Assembly (NCBI RefSeq): GCF_009674565.1
Contig: NZ_WKJL01000006.1
Coordinates: 62,001-126,000, forward strand
From: Duganella aquatilis
Lineage (GTDB): Bacteria; Pseudomonadota; Gammaproteobacteria; Burkholderiales; Burkholderiaceae_D
Direction: 5' to 3'
Length of the DNA: 64,000 bases
Shown: positions 8,033 to 16,211 of the stretch, one piece after another
Layout: every line of letters begins with the position of its first letter
How positions within the stretch are numbered: the first letter of the stretch is position 1
Translations under genes and position numbers: made by a program
The notes under the pieces: model-generated
Databases searched by the model: none
What the model saw: the letters and a program-made list of their open reading frames with translations, nothing else
Told to the model about the DNA's origin: nothing

Positions 8033-9361
8033 ATGACTACACAACTCGACAAACAGGTGGACCGGCTGCTGCGCAAGGTCTTCGGCATCGAAGCGCTGCG
8101 CGATGGCCAGCGCCGCGTCATCGACAGCGTGCTGGCCGGCCGCGACACGCTGGCCGTCATGCCGACCGGAAGCGGCAAATCGCTGTGCTACCAGTTGCCC
8201 GCGCGGCTGATGAAGGGGATGACGCTGGTCGTCTCGCCATTGATCTCGCTGATGAAGGACCAGGCGGAGCGGCTGGAAGAGGGCGGCATCGCCAGCGCCA
8301 CGCAGGTCAACAGCAGCCTGTCGCGCGCCGACGAGCTGGAAGCGCTGGAGGCGATTGAAAACGCCGGCAAGGATGTGGTGTTCTGCACGCCCGAACGGTT
8401 GGCGACAGCCGAATTCCAGGCGCTGCTGCAACAGCAGGAGATTGCGCTGGTGGTCATCGACGAGGCCCACTGCATTTCGCAGTGGGGCCACGACTTCCGG
8501 CCCGCCTTCCTGGAAATCGGCGCCGCGCTGGACGCGCTGGGCAAGCCGCAGGTGCTGGCGTTGACCGCCACCGCCACCGACGACGTGATCGCCGACATCC
8601 GCGCGCAGCTGGCGCGGCCGCGCATGCGCGTGGTGAACACGGGGATCTACCGGCCCAACCTGCAATACCGCGTGCGCCAGGTGACCAATCCTGATGAAAA
8701 GAACGATGTGCTGCTGGAGCTGGTGCGTAACACGCCCGGCGTCGGCATCATCTACGCCGCCACCGTCAAGGCGGTGAAGGAGACCTACGCCTTGCTGGCG
8801 GAGGCTGGCGAAAGCGTCACGCTATACCATGGCCGCCTGAAGGCGGCGGAGCGCAGCGAGAACCAGAACCTGTTCATGAACGGCGAACGCCGCGTGATGG
8901 TGGCGACCAATGCCTTCGGCATGGGCATCGACAAGACCGATACGCGCTTCGTCATTCACCTGCAGGTGCCGGGCAATCTGGAAGCCTATTATCAGGAATC
9001 GGGCCGCGCCGGCCGCGATGGTGAGGATGCCGAGTGCACGCTGCTGTACTACCACGACGACACCCGCCTGCAGAAGTTCTTCCTGATGAAGAGCAAGGCG
9101 CCCGACGAGAAGCATGAACTCGACCGCGAAAAGCTGGAACGCATGATCAACTATGCGCAAAGCGGCTTTTGCCGCTGGAAGCTGCTGCTGGATTACTTCG
9201 GCGACCCGGTTCCCGGTTTCGAGAAGTGCTGCCGCTGCGACAACTGCCAGTCGCCACCGGTCATCTCAGGGGATCACCTCGAACAGCAGGAACTGGGTCA
9301 CCTGGGACTTGCTGAAGTTGTCGTCCGAGATCAGCATCAGGCTGGCGTGGCCGTTGGCTAG
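8033..9361 (+). CDS. recQ: ATP-dependent DNA helicase RecQ, short form
   Basis: 442 residues from ATG 8033. An upstream in-frame ATG would add 16 Cys-rich residues that do not fit the family. The helicase core is complete: motif I MPTGSGKS with Lys49, DEAH box at 143-146 followed by CISQWGHDF, motif VI QESGRAGRDG. A RecQ zinc-binding segment follows (FCRWKLLLDYFG, CCRCDNC). RecQ unwinds 3'-5' in recombination and replication repair. E. coli RecQ has about 610 residues with RQC winged-helix and HRDC domains; both are missing here. The last about 31 residues are read antisense through the end of the convergent phytase-like gene, so the natural end was probably lost. Confidence 0.9.
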   Translation: MTTQLDKQVDRLLRKVFGIEALRDGQRRVIDSVLAGRDTLAVMPTGSGKSLCYQLPARLMKGMTLVVSPLISLMKDQAERLEEGGIASATQVNSSLSRADELEALEAIENAGKDVVFCTPERLATAEFQALLQQQEIALVVIDEAHCISQWGHDFRPAFLEIGAALDALGKPQVLALTATATDDVIADIRAQLARPRMRVVNTGIYRPNLQYRVRQVTNPDEKNDVLLELVRNTPGVGIIYAATVKAVKETYALLAEAGESVTLYHGRLKAAERSENQNLFMNGERRVMVATNAFGMGIDKTDTRFVIHLQVPGNLEAYYQESGRAGRDGEDAECTLLYYHDDTRLQKFFLMKSKAPDEKHELDREKLERMINYAQSGFCRWKLLLDYFGDPVPGFEKCCRCDNCQSPPVISGDHLEQQELGHLGLAEVVVRDQHQAGVAVG

Positions 9362-10396
9362 GCGCGGGCCAAAGGCGATGCCTTCCAGGTTGTCGATGAT
9401 CGGCAGGCCGACGCTGGCCAGATCGAGCACCAGGCGTTTTTTCATCTGCGTGAACTGTGCGCCTTGCAGCGTCGGCAGGTTCTGGATGTCGCTGGCGCCG
9501 GTGGCGTCGATTTCGTAGATGCGCACATAGGTCTTGTAGCTGTCGTCATCGGCCTGCACGCCGGAGCGTTCCAGCGTCAGCAGGCGCGTATCGCTGAGCG
9601 ACAGCATCTCCGAGATGCCGTTGTCGGCCGCCTTGCCTTTGCCCGGTGTGGCCGGAATCGCATCCAGCGGATACGCGTACTGGCCCAGCACCTTGCCGTC
9701 GCGCGTGAAGTGGGTGATGCGGTTGATCGCGCCATGCGTCGGATCTGGCTCCGGGCCGTCCTGGTACATCGGACCTTCCAGCGATACCCACAGCGTGCGA
9801 CCGTCCGGCGCAAAGCTCAAACCTTCGAATGCCTGGTTGTCGCGCGGCCCGAACTTGCGTTCCTTCGACACCGTGAACAGCGGCGGCAGCGGCAGCTCGG
9901 AAATGAAACGGCCATCGCGCGTGGCGTGGCGCACAAACGGATCGAGGCCCAGCTTGACGTCGCCTTCGCTGGCGTACCAGATGCTGGCGTCCCGCGGATC
10001 GACGCGCATGGTTTCCAGGTCCGGCACCACGCCATGGCCGGCCTTGTAGCCTTCCTTCGGTGGATAAACGCTGCCATCCGGTTGCAGCAGCATGGTCACG
10101 CCGGTCAGCTGCACCGGCTGGAACGCATGTTCGTCGAACGCCAGCCTGGCGCGGTAGTAGCGCGCCGGATTGTGCTGCGAGCGGTCGTCGCTGATCATCA
10201 CCCATTCATCGTTGGCGGCGTCGTAGTCGATGCCGGACAGGCCGCCGACCATGGTGCCCTGGAACTGCATGCGGTAGGGCAGGCGCTGCTCACCGATGAA
10301 GCGCAGGCTGGAAACCGTGTTCGGCTGCTGGACGGGAAGCTGTGCGCAGGCGCCCAGGGCGAGCGCACTGATAAGAGTGATGATGGTCTTTTTCAT
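9266..10396 (-). CDS. Phytase-like (esterase-like activity of phytase) lipoprotein
   Basis: A 376-residue protein with a lipoprotein signal: a basic start, a hydrophobic stretch and the lipobox LGAC with Cys17. It is therefore expected to be membrane-anchored in the periplasm or outer membrane. The body carries motifs of the phytase-like beta-propeller family: GGLSGIDYDAANDEWVMISDD, DLETMRVDPRD, NQAFEGLSFAPDGRTLWVSLEGP, DNLEGIAFGP and a terminal LISDDNF. Members are annotated as having esterase-like activity; the substrate is unknown. The final motif is complete, so this is the intact partner in the 96-bp tail overlap with recQ. It lies 17 nt downstream of the COG0523 gene on the same strand and may share its transcript. 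Confidence 0.85.
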   Translation of the reverse strand: MKKTIITLISALALGACAQLPVQQPNTVSSLRFIGEQRLPYRMQFQGTMVGGLSGIDYDAANDEWVMISDDRSQHNPARYYRARLAFDEHAFQPVQLTGVTMLLQPDGSVYPPKEGYKAGHGVVPDLETMRVDPRDASIWYASEGDVKLGLDPFVRHATRDGRFISELPLPPLFTVSKERKFGPRDNQAFEGLSFAPDGRTLWVSLEGPMYQDGPEPDPTHGAINRITHFTRDGKVLGQYAYPLDAIPATPGKGKAADNGISEMLSLSDTRLLTLERSGVQADDDSYKTYVRIYEIDATGASDIQNLPTLQGAQFTQMKKRLVLDLASVGLPIIDNLEGIAFGPRLANGHASLMLISDDNFSKSQVTQFLLFEVIP

Positions 10397-10413
10397 GGAC
10401 GCGCATCATATCA

Positions 10414-11562
10414 TCACTCAACGACCCATTCAGGGAAAGGATCGGCGTAGCGCTTCCAGGCTGCTTCGCCGGCCGCTTGCTCGGCATCGGTCAGCACGCA
10501 GTAAGAGAACGCTTCCTCGATCGCGGCGCGGTCCAGGTTCTGGCCGATGAACACCACCTCGTTGAAGCGCTCGTCGTAAGGCTCGGCCCAGCGGCCGACC
10601 GGCTCCACCGATGCGATACGGCCGGCGCGCGAATACGCCACCGCCCATTCCGGCCGAGTGGCCAGCCACAAGTAGCCCTTGGCGCGCAGCAGGCCGGGGA
10701 AGGCTTGATCGAGAAAGTGGTTGAAGCGCTGCGGATGAATGGCGCGCTCCTCGCGCAGCACAAAGCTGGAGATACCGTATTCCTGGGTTTCCGGCGTATG
10801 CTCGCCGGCCAGCTCGCGCGCCCAGCCGGCCATTTCACTGGCTTTCTCCAGATCGAACTTGCCGGTGCCGAGGATTTTATGCATCGGCACCTGGCCGCGC
10901 TCGGCGTAGGTGATGGCCGCGCCGGGATTGAGCGCCTTGATCACCGCGCGCACTTCGCCCAGGTGCTCCATCGACACCAGGTCGGTTTTGCTGACCACCA
11001 CCACGTCGGCAAACTCGATCTGCTCGCACAGCAGGCTGGCTAGCGTGCGATCATCGCCTTCGCCGGCGGTTTCGCCGCGCTGTGCCAGGAAGTCGGTGCT
11101 GTTGTAGTCGGCCAGCAGGTTGAGGGCGTCGACCACCGTCACCATGGTGTCGATGCGCGCCACCTGGTTCAGCGAGCGGCCGTGTTCATCCTCGAAGTCG
11201 AAGGTGGCGGCAACCGGCATCGGCTCGCCGACGCCGGTCGACTCGATCAGCAGATAATCGAAGCGGCCCTCTGCGGCCAGCTTGCGCACTTCCAGCAGCA
11301 GGTCTTCGCGCAGCGTGCAGCAGATGCAGCCGTTGCTCATTTCGACCATGCGTTCTTCGGTGCGCGACAGGGCGGCGCCGGCGCTTGCGCTGCCGTCGCG
11401 CAGCAGGCTGGCGTCGATATTCACTTCGCTCATGTCGTTGACGATGACGGCCACGCGCAGGCCGTCGCGGTTGGCCAGGATGTGGTTGAGCAGGGTGGTT
11501 TTGCCGGCGCCCAGGAAGCCGGAAAGGACGGTGACGGGCAGGCGTGGGTCTGGATTGGACAT
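10414..11562 (-). CDS. COG0523 (CobW/ZigA-type) GTPase, probable zinc metallochaperone
   Basis: 382 residues. The Walker A motif G15-FLGAGKT, the metal-binding C79-I-C-C82 motif, ESTGVGEP and SKTDLV identify a G3E-family COG0523 GTPase. A C-terminal CobW domain (about 280-375) ends with [15 protein letters not shown]. Members insert or hand over metals such as zinc, cobalt or nickel. Several are switched on by zinc shortage under Zur, and the neighbours here support zinc: a Zur-like gene upstream and a ZnuD-like receptor nearby. The short interval upstream of the start holds two strong inverted repeats that look like operators. Confidence 0.92.
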   Translation of the reverse strand: MSNPDPRLPVTVLSGFLGAGKTTLLNHILANRDGLRVAVIVNDMSEVNIDASLLRDGSASAGAALSRTEERMVEMSNGCICCTLREDLLLEVRKLAAEGRFDYLLIESTGVGEPMPVAATFDFEDEHGRSLNQVARIDTMVTVVDALNLLADYNSTDFLAQRGETAGEGDDRTLASLLCEQIEFADVVVVSKTDLVSMEHLGEVRAVIKALNPGAAITYAERGQVPMHKILGTGKFDLEKASEMAGWARELAGEHTPETQEYGISSFVLREERAIHPQRFNHFLDQAFPGLLRAKGYLWLATRPEWAVAYSRAGRIASVEPVGRWAEPYDERFNEVVFIGQNLDRAAIEEAFSYCVLTDAEQAAGEAAWKRYADPFPEWVVE

Positions 11563-11571
11563 GCTGAATCT

Positions 11572-11606
11572 CGCTTAATAAATGCAATCGAGTTGCATAT
11601 TAAGCG
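11572..11606. promoter_or_regulatory. Inverted repeat, probable Zur operator (proximal)
   Basis: ATGCAA and TTGCAT face each other across TCGAG (11582-11598). Outside them, CGCTTAAT (11572-11579) pairs with ATTAAGCG (11599-11606), so the whole is an interrupted inverted repeat. It starts 10 nt upstream of the COG0523 start. It shares the pattern GCAA-N5-TTGC with the repeat at 11617-11639. Assignment to Zur is inferred from the neighbouring regulator gene. Confidence 0.6.
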
Positions 11607-11616
11607 GATTCGAATG

Positions 11617-11639
11617 TTAACGCAACTAACTTGCGTTAA
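11617..11639. promoter_or_regulatory. Perfect 9-5-9 inverted repeat, probable Zur operator (distal)
   Basis: TTAACGCAA and TTGCGTTAA are exact inverted arms around CTAAC. The repeat lies between the zur stop and the COG0523 start in an A+T-rich stretch. With the neighbouring repeat it makes two copies of GCAA-N5-TTGC, typical of tandem repressor sites. No T tract follows on the strand of zur, so it is less likely to be a terminator. Confidence 0.65.
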
Positions 11640-11647
11640 TTAATTTT

Positions 11648-12076
11648 TCAGTTTTTACGCGAGCAGCTCGGGCAGGTGCCCTTGATGAGGAAGTCGATTT
11701 CCTGCGTCTGGAAGCCGTCCGGCAGCTTGATCTTGCGCGGCAGCGCCACTTCGGTGAAGCAGGTCACCTGTTCGCACTTGGTGCACTGGAAGTGCGCATG
11801 CTCGTGCGCGTGGTGGCCGGCGCCGGCGCTGAAGCGCCACACCTGGTCGGCGCCGGCGATGCGGTGGATCAGTTCATTGTCGGTCAGCCATTCCAGCACG
11901 CGGTAGAGCGTGACGGAGTCCAGCTCTTCGTGCGCGGTCTTGGCGAGATGCGCCTGGATTTCGTGATGAGTCAGCGATTTATTCTGGCCCAGTAAAAAGT
12001 CGAGAACCAGCACGCGCTGGCGGGTGACGCGGGCGCCGGTGGCTCGGATCTGGGATTCGGCGATATCTGTGTGCAT
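11648..12076 (-). CDS. zur: Fur-family regulator, Zur-like
   Basis: 142 residues with the Fur-family plan: a winged-helix DNA-binding half (about 12-80, containing VTRQRVLVLDFLL and DSVTLYRVLEWL), a His-rich hinge (GHHAHEHAHF), and structural zinc ligands C98-TK-C101 and C135-PS-C138. Zur proteins repress zinc-uptake genes when zinc-loaded. Zur rather than Fur is inferred from the adjacent COG0523 GTPase and the ZnuD-like receptor; Fur or PerR activity cannot be excluded by sequence alone. A degenerate half-site TTGCGGTTA (12101-12109) lies upstream, between this gene and the divergent small exported protein, so autoregulation is possible but weakly supported. Confidence 0.82.
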   Translation of the reverse strand: MHTDIAESQIRATGARVTRQRVLVLDFLLGQNKSLTHHEIQAHLAKTAHEELDSVTLYRVLEWLTDNELIHRIAGADQVWRFSAGAGHHAHEHAHFQCTKCEQVTCFTEVALPRKIKLPDGFQTQEIDFLIKGTCPSCSRKN

Positions 12077-12120
12077 CCCGCTATGGTAACACGCCCCGTA
12101 TTGCGGTTAGAATACCGGCC

Positions 12121-12462
12121 ATGATTCGCCGCTCCCTCACACATGTGTTCCTCGCGCTCCTGCTGCTCCTGACGCAACAGGTCGGGGTAACGCACGTTTA
12201 TTCGCACTGGAGCGGCATCGAGCAGCCGCAAAACATCCAGCTGACCGAAGAGGACCACGCCGAGCATCGCAAGCGCGTGGCCGTTCACAAGGTCTGCGCG
12301 GAATGCGTGTCGGTGGCGCAGATGGCCGCGGCCATCACCAGCTCGCCGCTGACGCTGGCCATTTCCACCCTCAGCACCGGCCCGGTCACCGTGCCGTCCA
12401 CGCTGCCGGCCTGCGAACGCACCACCTGCGTTTTCCAGCCGCGCGCACCCCCTCTGGCCTGA
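12121..12462 (+). CDS. Small exported His/Cys protein upstream of ZnuD-like receptor
   Basis: 113 residues. The N-terminal hydrophobic stretch (LTHVFLALLLLLTQQVGVTHV) is a probable signal peptide or anchor. The mature part is rich in potential metal ligands: HVYSH, DHAEHRK and HKVCAEC. The C-A-x-C-V core resembles HCAYCVMH of the DUF2946 protein at 20918-21277, so it may be a distant relative; I cannot confirm this without a profile search. It sits about 115 bp upstream of the ZnuD-like receptor on the same strand and is probably co-transcribed. A periplasmic metal-binding or receptor-accessory role is inference. Confidence 0.7.
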   Translation: MIRRSLTHVFLALLLLLTQQVGVTHVYSHWSGIEQPQNIQLTEEDHAEHRKRVAVHKVCAECVSVAQMAAAITSSPLTLAISTLSTGPVTVPSTLPACERTTCVFQPRAPPLA

Positions 12463-12576
12463 CACCCGAAATCCGTTCTGAATATTGAGATTTTTTGCCG
12501 CTGCGGGCCGCAAGGCTTTGCCACGCATTGTCATGCGCGTTCGCGCGGCTGTCACTTACATCGCTAGAGGTTTTAC

Positions 12577-14562
12577 ATGAAGATTCAACGCACGCTGCTG
12601 GCCAGCGCGATCCTGTCCGCCTATTCCACACTGGCTTTCGGCCAGGCCGCCGAACCTGTTGTGCCGCAGGTGGTAGTCACCGCCAATCCATTCGGCAAAA
12701 CCGCCAATGACCAGATCCTGGCCCCGGCCAAGGTGCTGGCCGGCGACGAACTGCGCGACAAGACCGGCAGCTCGCTGGGCGAAACGCTGTCGCAGGAACT
12801 GGGCGTGTCGGCATCGGCGTTTGGCGCCGGTGCTTCGCGTCCCATCATTCGCGGCCTGGAAGGCGCGCGCGTCAAGATGCTGGAAAACGGCATGGCCGTC
12901 TCCGATGTCTCCGGCCTGTCCAACGACCACGCGGTAGCGGCGGAAGGCGCGGTGGCGCAGCAGATCGAAATCCTGCGCGGCCCGGCGGCGCTGCTGTACG
13001 GTTCGGGCGCCATCGGTGGCTTGGTCAACGTAGTCAACGAACGCATTCCCACCGCGCTGGAACCGAAACTGACCGGCCAGATGGAAGCGCGCGCCAGCAC
13101 GGTCGACAGCGGCCGCAATCTGTCCGGCACCATCGACGGCTCGGTTGACAAGCTGGCCTGGCACATCGACGGTAATTTCCGCAATGCGGATGACTACAAG
13201 ATTCCGGGCAATCGCGTGCTGGGCGATCCGGATTCGGCGTCCGGCCGCCTGCCGCACTCCGACACGCGCGAGCGCACCGGCGGCATCGGCGGTTCGTGGG
13301 TGGACAGCTGGGGCTTCATCGGCGCTTCGGTTTCGCGCCTGTCCAATGTCTACGGCATTCCTAGCGACGAAGGTTCGAAAATCGACCAGAAGCAGACCCG
13401 CTACGATATCGACAGCATGGTGAAGGCGCCGTTTGAAGGCTTTGAGACATTCAAGTTCAAGGCCGGCTATACCGACTACAAGCACGCCGAAATCGGCGAA
13501 GACGGCGCGCCGGAAGTCCTGTTCAAGAACCACTCGACCGAAACCCGCTTCGAACTGACGCACAAGCCGGTGGCCGGCTGGCACGGCACCTTTGGCGTGC
13601 AGACCGAGAACACCAACTTCTCCGCACTGAGCGCGGAGGGCGGCCCGGATACCGTGCCGGTCACGCATTCGACCTCCAACGCCGCCTTCCTGGTGGAGGA
13701 AACCGACCTCGGTCCGATCAAGTTCAATGCCGGCGGCCGCGTGGAGCGCGTCAAGCGCGAGCCGGTGACGGGCGTGAACCGTTCGTTCAACCTGCAATCG
13801 GGATCGGTGGGCGCCATGTGGCCGTTCGTTCCTGGTTACGCGGTGGGCGCAACGCTGTCCTACGCGCAGCGCGCGCCGTCGACCGAAGAGTTGTATTCGG
13901 CCGGTCCGCACGATGCCACCGTCACCTTCGATATCGGCGACGCCGATTTCAAGAAGGAGACCTCGCGCAATATCGAGTTGAATGTGCAGAAGACCACAGG
14001 CCTGGTGCGCTGGAAGGCCAACGTCTTCCGCAACAAGGTCAGTGATTTCATCTACGGCCACGTCACCGGCAACCAGGTGGACGCGGAAGGCAATCCGGGC
14101 GGCGAACTGCGCGAGCGCATCTTCGAGCAGGCCGACGCCACCATCCAGGGCGTGGAAGCGGAGCTGGAATACAACCCGACCGGCGCCGGCTGGTCCGGCC
14201 GCCTGTTCGGCGACACCTCGCATGGCAAGCTGGATCGCGGCGGCAGCCTGCCGCTGCAACCGGCCAACCGCATCGGCGTCAGCACCGCGTACAAGATGGG
14301 TGCATGGCGCGCCGGTCTGTCGCTGGTGCACGCGCAGTCGCAGGATCGCCTGGCGTCGTTTGAAACCAGCGATACGCCAAGCTACAACCAGGTAAACGCC
14401 AACCTGTCGTACACGCAGAAAGTAGACGGCTACGACCTGACCTGGTTCCTGCTCGCGAAGAATCTGACCAACGATGAGATCCGCGTATCGACCTCGGTAT
14501 TGAAGGACATCTCGCCGCTGCCGGGCCGTAACGTGGTGTTTGGCGTGCGCGCCAAGTTCTGA
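12577..14562 (+). CDS. znuD: TonB-dependent receptor, ZnuD-like (zinc uptake)
   Basis: A 661-residue outer-membrane transporter. The signal peptide runs to about residue 22 (TLAFGQA). The plug has VVVTANPFGK, FGAGASRPIIRGLEGARVKML, SNDHAVAAEGAVAQQIEILRGP and LLYGSGAIGGLVNVVNERIP, closely following my memory of Neisseria ZnuD. The barrel ends in the expected terminal Phe (VVFGVRAKF). The His/Asp-rich zinc-capturing loop known in ZnuD is not obvious after SVSRLSNVYGIPSDEG. Zinc as substrate is inferred from this similarity and from the nearby Zur and COG0523 genes; no clear copy of the GCAA-N5-TTGC operator lies directly upstream. Confidence 0.8.
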   Translation: MKIQRTLLASAILSAYSTLAFGQAAEPVVPQVVVTANPFGKTANDQILAPAKVLAGDELRDKTGSSLGETLSQELGVSASAFGAGASRPIIRGLEGARVKMLENGMAVSDVSGLSNDHAVAAEGAVAQQIEILRGPAALLYGSGAIGGLVNVVNERIPTALEPKLTGQMEARASTVDSGRNLSGTIDGSVDKLAWHIDGNFRNADDYKIPGNRVLGDPDSASGRLPHSDTRERTGGIGGSWVDSWGFIGASVSRLSNVYGIPSDEGSKIDQKQTRYDIDSMVKAPFEGFETFKFKAGYTDYKHAEIGEDGAPEVLFKNHSTETRFELTHKPVAGWHGTFGVQTENTNFSALSAEGGPDTVPVTHSTSNAAFLVEETDLGPIKFNAGGRVERVKREPVTGVNRSFNLQSGSVGAMWPFVPGYAVGATLSYAQRAPSTEELYSAGPHDATVTFDIGDADFKKETSRNIELNVQKTTGLVRWKANVFRNKVSDFIYGHVTGNQVDAEGNPGGELRERIFEQADATIQGVEAELEYNPTGAGWSGRLFGDTSHGKLDRGGSLPLQPANRIGVSTAYKMGAWRAGLSLVHAQSQDRLASFETSDTPSYNQVNANLSYTQKVDGYDLTWFLLAKNLTNDEIRVSTSVLKDISPLPGRNVVFGVRAKF

Positions 14563-14566
14563 TGGC

Positions 14567-15274
14567 TCAGACGTGAAGGCTGTCGAGGATGGCGGCCTTC
14601 AGTCTGGCGGCGCCGATGTCGCCGCGTTTGCGAGGCGCGGGGCCGGGATGGAACTCGGTCAGGCCGCCGTCCAGCAGGACGATGCGGTCGCTCAGGTAGA
14701 GCGCTTCGTCGATGTCGTGCGTGACCAGCAGCACGGTGAGCTTGTGCTGGTAGGCGACCTTCAGCAGCAGGTCTTGCAGTTTCATGCGGGTGAAGGCGTC
14801 GACGGCGGAAAACGGTTCATCGAGCAGCAGCACACGCGGTTGCGTGAACAGGCCGCGTGCAATGGCGGCGCGTTGCGCCTGGCCGCCGGATAACTGTTTC
14901 GGCAGCGCTTGGGCATGGTCTTGCAGGCCGACTTCAGTCAGCAGGCGTGTGACCAGCCGTTGCGACGACGGCGCGTTGTTGCTGTCGAAGGCGATATTCT
15001 CGGACACGGTCAGCCACGGGAACAATCTTGGTTCCTGGAAGATGAAGCCGATGTCGCGGCTGACGCCGTGCAGCGGCTTGCGGTCCAGTTTAATCTCGCC
15101 GTCGAAATCGCGGTCCAGGCCCGAGGCTATGGACAGCAGGCTGCTTTTGCCGCAACCGCTGGCGCCGATCAGGCTGACCACTTCGCCTTCCTGCAATTGC
15201 AGGCTGACGTCGCGCAGCACGGTGCGTGCGCCGTAACGTTTTTCGTTGATGTGGATGTCGAGGGCGATGGTCAT
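14567..15274 (-). CDS. ABC transporter ATP-binding protein, SsuB/TauB type
   Basis: 235 residues from ATG 15274, chosen because it overlaps the permease stop in an ATGA. A start 18 nt further upstream is also open. Walker A GASGCGKSS, Q-loop IFQEPRLFPW, signature LSGGQAQR, Walker B VLLLDEPFSAVD and the switch His in VTHDIDEAL are all present. It powers the importer formed with the next two genes. The IFQEPRLFPWLTV segment is typical of the nitrate/sulfonate/taurine subfamily. Its stop is 4 nt from the stop of the convergent ZnuD-like receptor. Confidence 0.92.
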   Translation of the reverse strand: MTIALDIHINEKRYGARTVLRDVSLQLQEGEVVSLIGASGCGKSSLLSIASGLDRDFDGEIKLDRKPLHGVSRDIGFIFQEPRLFPWLTVSENIAFDSNNAPSSQRLVTRLLTEVGLQDHAQALPKQLSGGQAQRAAIARGLFTQPRVLLLDEPFSAVDAFTRMKLQDLLLKVAYQHKLTVLLVTHDIDEALYLSDRIVLLDGGLTEFHPGPAPRKRGDIGAARLKAAILDSLHV

Positions 15275-16200
15275 GCGTAGCTGTCGCGCCATGCGAGGCT
15301 GCGTTTTTCAATGGCGGCCATCAGGCTGTCGCTGATTTTGCCGAGGATGGCCAGCAGGGCGATGGCTGCGAGGACGATGTCGGCGCGGCTGGTTTCGCGG
15401 CCGTCCGATAGCAGGTAGCCAAGGCCTTTGCTGGCGGCGATCAGTTCGGCGGCCACCATGAACATCCAGGCCAGACTGAGACCGTTGCGCAAACCGGTGA
15501 GGATGGCCGGCAGGGCGGCTGGCAGCAGCACGCGGCGGGTGAGGGCGATGTTCGAGAGCTGGTATAGCCGGGCGACTTCGATCAGCTTGCGGTCCGCGCC
15601 GCGTATGCCGGAAGCCACGCCCATATAGACCGGGAAGAAGGCGCCGATGGCGATCAAGACGATCTTCGGCGCTTCGTCAATACCTAGCCATAGCAGTAAC
15701 AGCGGCACCCACGCCAGCGACGGAATCGCGCGCAGGGCCTGGAAGGTCGGATCGAGAATCGCTTCCGCGTGGCGGCTCAGTCCAACAGCGGCGCCCAGCA
15801 GGACCGCCAGCAGCGCACCGGCCACGAAGCCGGCGAACACGCGCAGCGTGCTGGCGACGATATGGCCGAGCAGTCCCTGCGCACCGAGATCGCGCAGCGT
15901 CTCCAGAATCTGCGACGGCGCCGGCAGCATATTGGCTGGAATCAGCCCACCGCGAACAGAAAGTTCGATAGCGACCAGCCCAGTCACCGGCAACAGCAAG
16001 CCAAGCAAGATCCTCCGCACGCGCTGTCCCGAAGCGGCGGCCAGCACCCAAGAAGCGCGCCTTGCGTCCGCCGCTGCTACAGGCGACACTGCGTCCGCTG
16101 CAGCGTTGGCGGCAGCAGTTTGCGCGGGCGTGTCCTGTGGCGCCGGGCGCTGTGCTGCGGGCCGGATGCCTGGCGATTGCGCGGCTGCCTGGCTGCTCAT
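15271..16200 (-). CDS. ABC transporter permease, SsuC type, with Ala/Pro-rich N-terminal extension
   Basis: 309 residues. After about 60 residues of low-complexity Ala/Gln/Pro sequence come five or six membrane helices and the EAA-type cytoplasmic loop that contacts the ATPase (KLIEVARLYQLSNIALTRRVLLPAALPAILTGLRNG). The helical part matches aliphatic-sulfonate/nitrate permeases. The extension is unusual for the family and could reflect an upstream start choice, although no better internal ATG is evident. It lies between the ATP-binding gene (4-nt overlap) and the substrate-binding gene (11-nt gap), so all three form one operon. Confidence 0.9.
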   Translation of the reverse strand: MSSQAAAQSPGIRPAAQRPAPQDTPAQTAAANAAADAVSPVAAADARRASWVLAAASGQRVRRILLGLLLPVTGLVAIELSVRGGLIPANMLPAPSQILETLRDLGAQGLLGHIVASTLRVFAGFVAGALLAVLLGAAVGLSRHAEAILDPTFQALRAIPSLAWVPLLLLWLGIDEAPKIVLIAIGAFFPVYMGVASGIRGADRKLIEVARLYQLSNIALTRRVLLPAALPAILTGLRNGLSLAWMFMVAAELIAASKGLGYLLSDGRETSRADIVLAAIALLAILGKISDSLMAAIEKRSLAWRDSYA

Positions 16201-16211
16201 GTTTTACGCTC

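Noticed and set aside
12087-12109. Third zinc operator between zur and the small exported gene
   Set aside because: Only the right half (TTGCGGTTA) resembles the other repeats; the left half does not pair.
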